Source: Spirochaetia bacterium (GTDB taxonomy: Bacteria > Spirochaetota > Spirochaetia > Treponematales > Treponemataceae). From it: a DNA stretch of 64,000 nucleotides. The DNA lies in contig JALELH010000018.1 of assembly GCA_022768865.1 (NCBI GenBank), forward strand, positions 44,215 through 108,214, written 5' to 3'. The position numbers were made by a program, and so were the translations under genes. The number at the start of each line of letters is the position of its first letter. The stretch's first letter is position 1. Shown piece after piece: positions 43,851 through 52,276 of this stretch. Under the pieces are notes generated by a model, which was not told the DNA's origin, did not search any database, and saw only the letters and a list, made by a program, of their open reading frames with translations.

Positions 43851-44147
43851 ATGATTGAATTAACAAGCAAACAGAGAAAATCCTTAGAAAAGCAGGCACA
43901 CGATTTGTCTCCTGTCGTAATTATCGGACAGCAGGGTGTTACGGAAAACCTTGTAAAAATGGTGTCAGATTCTTTAAATGCCCATGAACTTATCAAAGTA
44001 AAGTTCAATGAATACAAGGAAGACAAAAGTGAATACTCACAGGACATAGCATTCCACACTGATTCAAATCTTGTCCGAGTAATCGGAAACATTGCTATTT
44101 TCTATAGACAGAATGAGGATCCTGAAAAAAGAAAGATTAAACTTTAG
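43851..44147 (+). CDS. yhbY: YhbY family RNA-binding protein (CRM domain)
   Basis: 98 residues, one CRM domain: LTSKQRKSLEKQAHDLSPVVIIGQQGVTENLVKMVSDSL with the GxxG-like IGQQG loop, then HELIKVKFNE. Binds pre-50S ribosomes and aids ribosome assembly. Length matches E. coli YhbY (97). Confidence 0.92.
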   Translation: MIELTSKQRKSLEKQAHDLSPVVIIGQQGVTENLVKMVSDSLNAHELIKVKFNEYKEDKSEYSQDIAFHTDSNLVRVIGNIAIFYRQNEDPEKRKIKL

Positions 44148-44191
44148 AAAACTGCGGAAACTTAATTCGTGCAGAAAAACTGGAGGTTTAC

Positions 44192-44602
44192 ATGGAACTT
44201 GAAGAATCAAAAATTAAAGAACTTATCAGCAAGTCAATTAAAATGCTTGACTTTTCCTATGTTCCATATTCCCATTTTCATGTAGGGGCAGCACTTCTTG
44301 CCAGAAACGGACAGATTTATACCGGCTGCAACATAGAAAATGCTGCCTACGGGCCAACTAACTGTGCAGAACGAACGGCTGTATTTAAAGCCGTAAGCGA
44401 AGGAACTAAAGATTTTACTGCCATTGCCGTAGTTGGCGGCCCTGACGGCAAGATTAAGGATTTTTGCCCCCCTTGTGGCGTCTGCCGTCAGGTCCTTGCT
44501 GAATTCTGCACAAAAGACTTTTTAGTAATTCTTGCAAAATCTGCGGAAGAGTTTAAGGTTTTTACCTTAGGAGATCTTCTTCCGGAAAGTTTTTCACTTT
44601 AA
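44192..44602 (+). CDS. cdd: Cytidine deaminase
   Basis: 136 residues, homotetrameric type. Zinc-site motifs NCAERTAVFKAVSEG (Cys and catalytic Glu) and PPCGVCRQVLAEF. Converts cytidine to uridine, feeding the uridine phosphorylase encoded elsewhere in the window. Shine-Dalgarno GGAGG. Confidence 0.95.
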   Translation: MELEESKIKELISKSIKMLDFSYVPYSHFHVGAALLARNGQIYTGCNIENAAYGPTNCAERTAVFKAVSEGTKDFTAIAVVGGPDGKIKDFCPPCGVCRQVLAEFCTKDFLVILAKSAEEFKVFTLGDLLPESFSL

Positions 44603-44712
44603 TTTTAGAAAACTGCAACCATTAAATTTTATTTATTTGCTTTTTTCTTTATCCCATTTTATAATAGTTAAACCTGATTTTATGGGTGCAGATTATACTT
44701 CGGGAGTAAATT

Positions 44713-46089
44713 TTGAATAACTTTGAAATTGAACTTGATAAATCCAGCAAGGTTAAACTCTATCACCAGCTTTACCGGTTTTTTGAATCTAAAATTAAAA
44801 GCGGCGAACTGCCTTTAGGAACAAAACTTCCATCAATAAGAAAGCTTTCGGATGATTACAGCATAAGCCGCAACACAGTTACAAAAGCCTACGGAGAGCT
44901 GGAAAAAGACGGTTACATTTATTCCCTTTCAAAAAGCGGTTATTTCATAAAAAATCCGGAAGAACAGTATCCTGTTCCCGCGGTTACATCAGAAGAGCAG
45001 GATACGGAAATTCCAACCGTTGATTCTCTTTTACGGAACAGCAGCCCGTCTTTGTCAATAGAATCTGATAAATCAAGTTTAGTACTTACAAACACGGATG
45101 CCCTTAATGACATTCCTCAAAGTGAAACAATGATTCTGAAAAATTCACTTTCTAACGATGAAATTTCTTCAGTCAATGAAGATTCCGGTTCTATAACAAA
45201 GGGCAAACAAAAAGAAAATTCTCTTTTAATGAATTCAGGTGACATAGTCAATTCTGAAAGCAGCAAGGGGCGTATTCTTTCACCGCTTGCTGCCTTTATA
45301 GACAGCTGCATTACGGCCCTTGCAGAACATCACAACAGATTAAGCATTGACAGCAAAGCCGACATACAGGGCGAATCTCCTTTAAGGGTTTCCATTGCTG
45401 CCTTTATCTACAAATTCCACAACATAGACATTAACCCTGCACAAATTGTTTTGGGTTCTAATCTTTCCTATACGCTTTTTAATCTTCTTCAGCTAAAGGA
45501 ATTCTTACATCCTGCAAAGTCCATGCACGGATTGCTTCAGCTTGCAGAAAACTCCATCTCACAGGAGACAATAACCCCTGTCGTTGCCATTTCAGATGAT
45601 ATTGAAGAAAATATCGTTTCCGCAATTACAGCGGCAGGATTCAAAACTGAAATTATCAATCAAAGCTCTATACAAAAGGAAATTGAAACCCTTAACAGAA
45701 TCAAGGCTACAATTATAATTTCTACTACATCAAGCATCAGACGCAAAAATCTAAGCACAGAAGAAATGCAGCTAGTGTATTCCTGGCTCAACGAAAAAGA
45801 ATACAGATACTTTATTGAAATAGATAACATTCCAGAACCTCATAACTACGAAAAAACGCAGAATTACACCATAAAAGACCGCTGGATTTACATGAACAGT
45901 TTTGCTTACCTTATTTCTAAGTCCATAAACAGTTCCTTTATGTTTTTACCTAAACAGATTATAGAAAGTTACAAAGAAAAGTATAAGAATTTTGGTAGTC
46001 CTCTTTCAATGATAGATCAGTGCGGTCTCATTGACTTTTTAATTAAAGGAAAACTTTATAATTACCTTACAAACCTGGAAGATTTATAA
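44713..46089 (+). CDS. GntR/MocR-like regulator with degenerate aminotransferase domain
   Basis: 458 residues, TTG start with GGGAG 6 nt upstream. GntR winged helix (~10-75: LYHQLYRFFESKIKSGELPLGTKLPSIRKLSDDYSISRNTVTKAY). A low-complexity Ser/Glu-rich linker (~90-185) is unusually long. The C-terminal region is a fold-type I aminotransferase remnant (GESPLRVSIAAFIYKFHNIDINPAQIVLGSN, EYRYFIEIDNIP). At the position of the PLP Lys (SFSK in MocR proteins) it reads NSFAYLISK, so the Schiff-base Lys seems lost. Directly followed by the DnaA-box cluster. Confidence 0.8.
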   Translation: MNNFEIELDKSSKVKLYHQLYRFFESKIKSGELPLGTKLPSIRKLSDDYSISRNTVTKAYGELEKDGYIYSLSKSGYFIKNPEEQYPVPAVTSEEQDTEIPTVDSLLRNSSPSLSIESDKSSLVLTNTDALNDIPQSETMILKNSLSNDEISSVNEDSGSITKGKQKENSLLMNSGDIVNSESSKGRILSPLAAFIDSCITALAEHHNRLSIDSKADIQGESPLRVSIAAFIYKFHNIDINPAQIVLGSNLSYTLFNLLQLKEFLHPAKSMHGLLQLAENSISQETITPVVAISDDIEENIVSAITAAGFKTEIINQSSIQKEIETLNRIKATIIISTTSSIRRKNLSTEEMQLVYSWLNEKEYRYFIEIDNIPEPHNYEKTQNYTIKDRWIYMNSFAYLISKSINSSFMFLPKQIIESYKEKYKNFGSPLSMIDQCGLIDFLIKGKLYNYLTNLEDL

Positions 46090-46122
46090 AACAGTAAATT
46101 TACCATACATGAATTTACTGAA

Positions 46123-46246
46123 TTTTCCACAAATTGTGGATAAGCTGTGGAAAAAGTGGATTTTAAAGTGAATTTATCCACAGAATTTTGTGGATAAATA
46201 GGTCAAAAAGTGGATAACTTAGTGAATTTATTGTGAATTTTCCACA
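46123..46246. other. DnaA-box cluster (second cluster, between MocR-like gene and PPIase)
   Basis: Seven sites in 124 bp: perfect TTATCCACA at 46174-46182 (+), 46135-46143 (-) and 46189-46197 (-); TTTTCCACA at 46123-46131 (+), 46146-46154 (-) and 46238-46246 (+); TTATCCACT at 46209-46217 (-). Sites alternate orientation. Between them GTGAATTT and TGAATTTA recur about six times. No TAG/TAA trinucleotide array of the kind seen at the dnaA cluster. This could be an origin part, an initiator-titration site or a DnaA-regulated promoter region. Confidence 0.85.
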
Positions 46247-46277
46247 TTTTCTAGTTTTTTCTTGAATTTAACTATAC

Positions 46278-46304
46278 AAAAAAGCTGCGGTGGATTTCCG
46301 CAGC
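46278..46304 (-). terminator. Terminator downstream of the cyclophilin-FKBP gene
   Basis: GCTGCGG / CCGCAGC stem with a 7-nt loop, followed on the minus strand by TTTTTT. It lies 139 nt beyond the gene's stop. Confidence 0.75.
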
Positions 46305-46348
46305 CTTCAGTTAAGCAATAATGTTATTTTTAGTCTTTTTACTACTAG

Positions 46349-46432
46349 TGTCATTCCAGACCTGATCCGGAATCTCTATCTACACACAGTGCAGCCCCTG
46401 AATCAAGCATGCTTGCCAGCTTCAGGGTGACA
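46349..46432. repeat. Short palindromic repeat (TGTCATTCC...TGACA type)
   Basis: TGTCATTCC, CTGATCCGGAATC, then CCCTGAA and TTCAGGG arms around CAAGCATGCTTG, and GGGTGACA at the end. The ends are complementary. This resembles small dispersed intergenic palindromes known in many bacterial genomes; only one copy is in this window. It sits between the terminator and the stop codon of the PPIase gene. Confidence 0.5.
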
Positions 46433-46442
46433 GTTCCGCTTT

Positions 46443-47537
46443 TTACTTAATCTTTACAAGCTCAATGTCAAATGCAATGTATGCACCGCCCGGAATTACG
46501 CCAGGATAGCCTGCATCACCGTAAGCAAGGTCACTAGGAACAACAATTGTCCTTACTTCGCCCAGTTTCATGTCCTGAACCATAATGTCAAAACCAGGAA
46601 TCATCTGTCCGCCGGCTGTCATAAAGTCTAAAGGCTCGTGTCCGCCTTTAAGAAGCTTGGCAGAACCGTCAAATACAGTTCCGTCTACAAGATATCCTTT
46701 ATACTCTGTTGTAACCATTTTACGGCCGCCGCATTTTTCTCCTGAACCTTCTTTTTTTGTTTTATAATAAATTCCGTTTGAATCAACTGCAAAACCAGGA
46801 AATGCTTTTTCAACTTCTGCAATTTTTGCAGCATTTGCCTTTTTCTTTGCTTCAAGGGCAGCTTTTTTTGCAACTTCAACCATTTTGTTAAAGTCGTTCT
46901 GTGTAGCAGTAAATTTAGAAGCTTCTTCACCCTGACGGAAAATCTTAATTGAATTCATTTTATCGCCCTGAGCAATGGCATTTACTACAGCCTGGCTTTC
47001 TTCATCAACTACAATACCAAAAATAGTATGCTTTCCGTTAAGCCATGGGGTAGGGACGTGAGTAATGAAAAACTGAGAACCATTTGTATTTGGGCCGGCA
47101 TTTGCCATGGCAAGGTAACCAGGCTTGTCAAACTGATACTTGTCGCACCATTCATCGCCAAACTTGTATCCCGGGCCGCCTGCACCTGTTCCCTGAGGAT
47201 CTCCACCCTGAATCATAAAATCTGCTATAACACGGTGAAATTTAAGTCCATCATAAAAAGGATTTCCTTTTGCAGCATCTAAAGTGCCTTCTGCCAGACC
47301 TACGAAATTTGTAACTGTCATAGGTGTGTCTTTGTAAAGAAGTTCAATGGCAATTTCTCCTTTGTCTGTGTTAATTACAGCAAAAACACCTTCTTTTCCT
47401 TCAATTGATTTTAAGCCGCTCATGTTTCTAACAGCCTCCTTTTTTGTTGTAGTTTTCTTTTCTGCTTTTTTTGTCTTGCATCCTCCAAAAGAAAGGAATA
47501 CAAGTCCAGTAAACAAAATTGCAATTAATTTTTTCAT
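46443..47537 (-). CDS. Fused cyclophilin-FKBP peptidyl-prolyl isomerase lipoprotein
   Basis: 364 residues. Lipoprotein signal with Cys20 (LVFLSFGGC). Cyclophilin domain ~45-215 (FHRVIADFMIQGGDPQGTGAGGPGYKFGDE, NGSQFFITHVPTPWLNGKHTIFG). A Lys/Ala-rich helix links it to an FKBP domain (~260-364: GTVFDGSAKLLKGGHEPLDFMTAGGQMIPGFDIMVQDMKLGE, SDLAYGDAGYPGVIPGGAYIAFDIELVKI). Both catalytic families are in one chain in the order cyclophilin then FKBP, known in Treponema denticola. Folds periplasmic or outer-membrane proteins. Start overlaps the upstream gene's stop by one base. Confidence 0.93.
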   Translation of the reverse strand: MKKLIAILFTGLVFLSFGGCKTKKAEKKTTTKKEAVRNMSGLKSIEGKEGVFAVINTDKGEIAIELLYKDTPMTVTNFVGLAEGTLDAAKGNPFYDGLKFHRVIADFMIQGGDPQGTGAGGPGYKFGDEWCDKYQFDKPGYLAMANAGPNTNGSQFFITHVPTPWLNGKHTIFGIVVDEESQAVVNAIAQGDKMNSIKIFRQGEEASKFTATQNDFNKMVEVAKKAALEAKKKANAAKIAEVEKAFPGFAVDSNGIYYKTKKEGSGEKCGGRKMVTTEYKGYLVDGTVFDGSAKLLKGGHEPLDFMTAGGQMIPGFDIMVQDMKLGEVRTIVVPSDLAYGDAGYPGVIPGGAYIAFDIELVKIK

Positions 47538-48298
47538 TATTTAAATTCTCCCACCTGTTTCATAAAGCAGCCGTAAATTGCATCAAGCCTTGATAAAAGG
47601 GATTTTTTAATTTTCTCCTCTAAAAAGCCAAGGCTAAAAAAATCTGCTTTCATGGCCATGTAAACAAGGTATTCATCACCGCAGTCTATAAAAACGACGC
47701 CTATTACAAGATTTTCTTTTGCAACTGCCCGGACAGGTCCATAGCTTACAGAAGAAACATTGGTAAAACTTGCCGCTACTTCATTTTCTGTCTGTGTATA
47801 GGAAATGCGGTAATTTGTTTTCCCAAGTGAATGATCATCCAAAAGACAATACTGAACCTGACCGTCTGCATTGCCTTCCGTAAAATCATCGACTTTTGTC
47901 CTGTCTGATTCACTTTTTATACAGTAAGCATTTTCATAAAGAACTTCGGTTCTTTTTCTTCTGTTGGAATAGTATTCTGTTCCCTGCAGCCTGCTTACAG
48001 ACCTTAAAATAACAGACACATCTTCTATGGAAGTTCCGTTTTTAGGAAGAAGATACAGATTTTCACCCGTTAAGGCAGTCAAATCAAGATTTTCCCATTC
48101 ACCAAAAACTTTTCTGGAAACTTCCGTATCAGAAACAAGTTCAAGATGTTTTGATTCATCATTAAACCTGTTGACCTGAATTTTTCCGTCTTTCTTAAGC
48201 TTTTCATAATTTTCTTTACCCGCAATTTCTTCTGCAGAAAAAGAAAAGGCAAATGTACCGGCTAAAAAAAGAGCTATTTTTATAAACAGTTTAGTCAT
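47537..48298 (-). CDS. Exported spirochaete-type protein (paralogue of the 18.6-kb gene)
   Basis: 253 residues, signal peptide FIKIALFLAGTFAFSFS. Shares with the 18605-19411 protein the segments LYLLPKN, YYSNRRKRTEVLYENAYCIKS, a CGDEYLVYMA core and RLDAIYGCF at the end. Same unassigned family (probably DUF6675, from memory). Shine-Dalgarno GAGGAG. Located between jag and the PPIase gene, whose start overlaps its stop, so its product may need the isomerase or act with it. Confidence 0.75.
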   Translation of the reverse strand: MTKLFIKIALFLAGTFAFSFSAEEIAGKENYEKLKKDGKIQVNRFNDESKHLELVSDTEVSRKVFGEWENLDLTALTGENLYLLPKNGTSIEDVSVILRSVSRLQGTEYYSNRRKRTEVLYENAYCIKSESDRTKVDDFTEGNADGQVQYCLLDDHSLGKTNYRISYTQTENEVAASFTNVSSVSYGPVRAVAKENLVIGVVFIDCGDEYLVYMAMKADFFSLGFLEEKIKKSLLSRLDAIYGCFMKQVGEFK

Positions 48299-48319
48299 AA
48301 GCTCCTCTTGGGCTTTTTA

Positions 48320-49024
48320 TTAACGTACTCCTTTATAGATTACGCGTACCTGTTTATATAAACCTTCACCTTCTGATTTAGTTTCAACATCTGCAATGTC
48401 ATTTAATGTTGTATGAATAAGACGGCGTTCAAAAGGATTCATTGGTTCAAGAAGTATTGAAGATTTCTTCTGCCTTACTTTGTCAGCAGTAACGTAAGCA
48501 AGACGAACCAAAGATTCTTCACGGCGGATTCTGTAATTTTCTGTATCAAGAATAATTCGAACATCTTCCCTTCCAAGATGACCTGCATAAATGTTTACAA
48601 TAAGCTGAAGTGCATCAAGGTTTTTACCCTTGCGTCCAATAAGAATTGAAGAAGAAACTGATGTAAGTTTAATTCCGATCTTTTTTTCTTCACGGAACAT
48701 GACTTCTACAGCAACTTCATAGCCCATCTTTTCTATTACAGATTTTGTAAAATCAATAAGTTTCTGTTCAAATTCATTCTGTGGAAGAGGATTTGAAACA
48801 GGTGCCCTTGTTACAGATTCAGAAATTTTTCCGTCAAATTCCGGTGAAACTGAATTCTGAGAATCAACTGTGTGAACACGAATCTTTACATAACCTGTTT
48901 TAAAAAGGCTTTTTTTCTGTGATTCAAGAATTTCAACATCAAACTGGTCTTTTTCAAGTCCAAGTTCTGAAGCTGCCTTTTCAATAGCTTCTTTTTCTGT
49001 TTTTCCTTCATACTCGTATGTCAT
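48320..49024 (-). CDS. jag: Jag/KhpB RNA-binding protein
   Basis: 234 residues: Jag_N domain (~1-52, EGKTEKEAIEKAASELGLEKDQFDVEIL), KH domain (~105-160, SSILIGRKGKNLDALQLIVN) and R3H domain at the end (RRLIHTTLNDIADVETKSEGEG). Binds single-stranded RNA. It follows yidC as in most bacteria, 47 nt apart, with GGAGACAG as Shine-Dalgarno. Confidence 0.93.
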   Translation of the reverse strand: MTYEYEGKTEKEAIEKAASELGLEKDQFDVEILESQKKSLFKTGYVKIRVHTVDSQNSVSPEFDGKISESVTRAPVSNPLPQNEFEQKLIDFTKSVIEKMGYEVAVEVMFREEKKIGIKLTSVSSSILIGRKGKNLDALQLIVNIYAGHLGREDVRIILDTENYRIRREESLVRLAYVTADKVRQKKSSILLEPMNPFERRLIHTTLNDIADVETKSEGEGLYKQVRVIYKGVR

Positions 49025-49071
49025 ATCTGTCTCCTAAAAATTTTTTGCTAATTTAAAGACACTCTTTTAAT

Positions 49072-50883
49072 TTAACGTGTCTTTTTCTTTCCGCCCTTAA
49101 ACTTAAGTTCATTGGCATTTACGGTTTTTTTTGCAGCCATTTCATTTCTTTTTTTCTTCATTACGCTGTTAATTACAAGCTGCTGGCCAATCTGAAGAAT
49201 ATTGCTTGTTGTCCAGTAAAGAAGAAGTCCGCTCGGAACATTATAGAAAAGGAAGAAGAACATAATAGGCATACCATACATCATCATTTTCATCTGTCCC
49301 TGAGTTGAAGCTGCACCCGGATTACCAAACTGAGTTATTTTTCCGTTCAGGAGCTGGGAAATTGTATAAATAAACGGCAAAAGTCTTAAGTTGTTCATTG
49401 TAAATCCTGAAACAACAGGAATAACCTTGTTCCATGTCCAGATTGAATCTCCTGTAGAAAGATCATCAATCCATCCCTTTACAAAACTTGCACCGCGGAA
49501 TTCAAAATAATTATTGAAAACATTATACATTGCAAAAAGGATAAACATCTGAACAATCATAGGAAGACATCCTGCCATAGGATTGTATCCGATTTCCTTG
49601 TAAAGTTTCTGCATTTCACCGCTTAACTTAACCTGATCGTTCTTATATTTTTCCTGAATTTCCTTCATTCTCGGTTGAAGTTCCTGCATTTTTAAAGAAC
49701 CTACTGCCTGTTTTTTATTTATCGGGAAAAGAATTATTTTAAGAATCAGTGTAAGAATGATTATTGAAACGCCCCAGTTGCCTACAGGAATATGAATTTT
49801 ATCAAGAGACCACTTAAGAACTCTTTCTATCGGAGAAAAAAGACCACTTGACTGTAAAGCCATGTTGAATTTTGTATTTGTAAGTCCCCATGCATTTTTT
49901 GTCTGGTCATTATACTTTATGAGTTCAGATTCCTGGCGCGGACCAACATAAATGTAGTATGTATCATTTACATTTTTTTCTGTAATTGCCTTTCTTGAAA
50001 GCATTATCTGTGTTGAATTTCCTTTATTTGAAATGGCTTTTACAGAAGAATTCATTGTAAGGGGAGCAACCGGCTTAATAAGCATTGTAAAATATTTACC
50101 GCCTGTTCCGGCCCACTCAAGACCATTCATTTCATAAACTTTGTCAGTAATGTTCTTTCTGATTTTTTTGTTATTTTTCAAAGCAAGAAACTGGCGCACT
50201 TCATAACGGTTCTTTTTATCGTATTTAGGACCAATCTGAGGAGATGTCCTGATTGTATAGGCTGAACCGCCTAAATCAAGTTTATTTTCGTCTTCTTTTG
50301 AAAGAACTGAAATTTCAAGCTTAAATGCATAATCATCATCTGCAAATGAATATTTTTTTCCGAAAGTAAATTTATGCGGAATACCATCAGAATCCTTTAC
50401 TTCATAATCACGGTAAAAAAGAATTGTTTTTGAATCTTTTACTGAAACATTAAAAACGTCATCAAGAACAACTCCGTCAAAACCGCCGAAAGTTGTAGCA
50501 AATGCCTTGTTGAATCCGGCAACGTCCATAGCCATTTCAACTCCGTCACCAGTTTCCTTATCCTGATGCTGAAGAAGTTTATAGCTTAAAACATCTCCGC
50601 CTTTGTTTGTAAAAACAACCTTTGCTTTATTAGTTGTGATTTCATATTCCTGAACTGCAACATTTTCTGTTGTTTCAGACATTTCTTCTGCAAAAGATGC
50701 AGAAATCTTTTCGTTTTCTTCCTTGACTTTTTCTTTTTCAAGCTGATTCTGAGCCTGCATTTCAGCAGCCTGAGCTTCTGCCTGTGCCTGTTTTTTAGGC
50801 ATTATGTATTTACTCTGAATAAAGAATGAACCTATAAGAACAAGGCTCGATAAAGCAACGGCAATAATACTGTTTTTGTCCAT
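49072..50883 (-). CDS. yidC: Membrane protein insertase YidC
   Basis: 603 residues, the Gram-negative type with an N-terminal helix (VALSSLVLIGSFFI), a large periplasmic beta domain (~60-330), and the conserved C-terminal five-helix insertase core (WGVSIIILTLILKIILFPINKKQAVGSLKMQELQPRMKEIQEKYKND...LPMIVQMFILFAMYNVF). Inserts proteins into the inner membrane with or without Sec. Shine-Dalgarno AAGGA. It lies 20 nt after yidD. Confidence 0.96.
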   Translation of the reverse strand: MDKNSIIAVALSSLVLIGSFFIQSKYIMPKKQAQAEAQAAEMQAQNQLEKEKVKEENEKISASFAEEMSETTENVAVQEYEITTNKAKVVFTNKGGDVLSYKLLQHQDKETGDGVEMAMDVAGFNKAFATTFGGFDGVVLDDVFNVSVKDSKTILFYRDYEVKDSDGIPHKFTFGKKYSFADDDYAFKLEISVLSKEDENKLDLGGSAYTIRTSPQIGPKYDKKNRYEVRQFLALKNNKKIRKNITDKVYEMNGLEWAGTGGKYFTMLIKPVAPLTMNSSVKAISNKGNSTQIMLSRKAITEKNVNDTYYIYVGPRQESELIKYNDQTKNAWGLTNTKFNMALQSSGLFSPIERVLKWSLDKIHIPVGNWGVSIIILTLILKIILFPINKKQAVGSLKMQELQPRMKEIQEKYKNDQVKLSGEMQKLYKEIGYNPMAGCLPMIVQMFILFAMYNVFNNYFEFRGASFVKGWIDDLSTGDSIWTWNKVIPVVSGFTMNNLRLLPFIYTISQLLNGKITQFGNPGAASTQGQMKMMMYGMPIMFFFLFYNVPSGLLLYWTTSNILQIGQQLVINSVMKKKRNEMAAKKTVNANELKFKGGKKKTR

Positions 50884-50903
50884 ATTAAATCCTTTTTATG
50901 CCG

Positions 50904-51152
50904 TCATGGAACAGGATCATATCCTCCTTCAAAAAAAGGATTACACCTTAATATTCTCCTGACAGCAAGATAAAATCCCTTAAAGGGACCATATTTCTTA
51001 ATTGCTTCAATAGCATACTGAGAACAACTGGGCGTATAACGACAGCAGTCTGGAAAAAGAGGAGAAATACAAACTTGATAAAACCGTATAAAAAAATACA
51101 TGAATTTTTCTAGAAAATTCACGAATTCTTTAATAAACCAGCTTTTGTGCAT
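50904..51152 (-). CDS. yidD: Membrane protein insertion efficiency factor YidD
   Basis: 82 residues with the family signature [32 protein letters not shown] and GGYDPVP at the end. The N-terminal ~17 residues may be an artefact: the inner ATG at 51101 (MYFFIRFYQ) fits other YidD starts better. It overlaps rnpA by 34 bp if the upstream ATG is used. Small membrane-associated helper of YidC. Confidence 0.9.
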   Translation of the reverse strand: MHKSWFIKEFVNFLEKFMYFFIRFYQVCISPLFPDCCRYTPSCSQYAIEAIKKYGPFKGFYLAVRRILRCNPFFEGGYDPVP

Positions 51153-51484
51153 AATGTCTTAAATTGTTCACACCGCGATAGGAACGAGTCATTTCCTGGG
51201 TATACTAAAAACAGCATATCATAACCAGTGTTCAGGTGTGCTTTAAAAAAACGATATGTTTCGCGGCTATAGCGTTTAGACCTATTTCTTTCTACGGCAT
51301 TTCCATAGCCACGGGGAAGGGGAAAACCTATGCGGTTGATATTTTTATCATTCTTCATAAAAAAGAGCTTTGCTCCCTTTACGCTGAATTTCTTCCCCGT
51401 TTTAAAAAGTTTCTGGATGTCGGCAGGTTTCTTTATATGTTCTTCACGTTTAAAAAAACCCGTTTTTAACAAGTCCGTATCCAT
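51119..51484 (-). CDS. rnpA: Ribonuclease P protein component
   Basis: 121 residues from the ATG at 51484; the ORF track begins at a TTG inside rpmH in another frame, adding 42 residues not typical of the family. The basic core [17 protein letters not shown] and the RNR motif region ([20 protein letters not shown]) are clear. Protein subunit of the tRNA 5' processing ribozyme. It starts 16 nt after rpmH. Confidence 0.92.
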   Translation of the reverse strand: MDTDLLKTGFFKREEHIKKPADIQKLFKTGKKFSVKGAKLFFMKNDKNINRIGFPLPRGYGNAVERNRSKRYSRETYRFFKAHLNTGYDMLFLVYPGNDSFLSRCEQFKTLCTKAGLLKNS

Positions 51485-51500
51485 CCTATTTAACTTAAAA

Positions 51501-51656
51501 TCAGTAAGGCTTCTTTTCGTCTGAAACAGAAAGCTTATGGCGTCCCTTAGCTCTTCTTCTGGCAAGAACCATTCTTCCGCCTTTTGTTGCCATTCTTGCG
51601 CGGAAACCAAACTTTCTATTGCGCTTTACTTTACTTGGCTGGTATGTACGTAACAT
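51501..51656 (-). CDS. rpmH: 50S ribosomal protein L34
   Basis: 51 residues, too short for the ORF track. Reads [20 protein letters not shown]..., then [23 protein letters not shown]: the standard L34 sequence, with a short acidic/Lys tail (SVSDEKKPY). First gene of the rpmH-rnpA-yidD-yidC-jag operon. Confidence 0.97.
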   Translation of the reverse strand: MLRTYQPSKVKRNRKFGFRARMATKGGRMVLARRRAKGRHKLSVSDEKKPY

Positions 51657-51736
51657 ATAACGACTCCTATATTATATTAAAATAATTTCAATTTTAGTAA
51701 GCGATATTAGCATTATTTTTAACAATTGGTCAATTG

Positions 51737-52276
51737 TTATTCTGCAAAGTCTTTTTCTATGTTTTCAAATATGTTTTTCAGTTCCTGCGGTAATTCTTTG
51801 TTTGTTCTCTTAGAAAGAAATTCAGATTCAGCAGGCTTTATGCATTCATCTTCTTTTTTGATTTGAATTTCCGCCATCCTTATACCGTCTGCTTCTTTTT
51901 TTTCTATGGATTCTTCTGCAAAACCCCTTGCGCCGGAAAGTTTAAATGCAATATTTTTAATCTTATATTTATTTCCGTTCATCTGAAAACCTTTAAGAAT
52001 AAAATTTTTATAGAACTGCAAAAGGTTTATATACCCCGGATGATCCGCTTCAACCAAAAGAACTCCATTTTTTAAATCGACAATTTTTGAATGATCAGAA
52101 ATATTATTTCCAAGATTATCATTTCTTTTTTCATCAATATTCGGAGAAGACTTTATTTTTGAAACAATTTTTTTCCATTCACTTGAAATGGAAGCAGCCC
52201 TGGAAGAATCTTCAACATTCAGATTTGAAAAAAGAATTTCCATAAGCTTGCCTGCGGAAATTATATTATCATTCAT
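51737..52276 (-). CDS. DUF721 (DciA-like) protein
   Basis: 179 residues. The DUF721 core is present (SSEWKKIVSKI..., IVDLKNGVLLVEADHPGYINLLQFYKNFILK...YKIKNIAFKLSG). DciA proteins of this family load or assist the replicative helicase in bacteria that lack DnaC/DnaI. The start overlaps the end of recF (ATGA), a common spirochaete order. Confidence 0.8.
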   Translation of the reverse strand: MNDNIISAGKLMEILFSNLNVEDSSRAASISSEWKKIVSKIKSSPNIDEKRNDNLGNNISDHSKIVDLKNGVLLVEADHPGYINLLQFYKNFILKGFQMNGNKYKIKNIAFKLSGARGFAEESIEKKEADGIRMAEIQIKKEDECIKPAESEFLSKRTNKELPQELKNIFENIEKDFAE

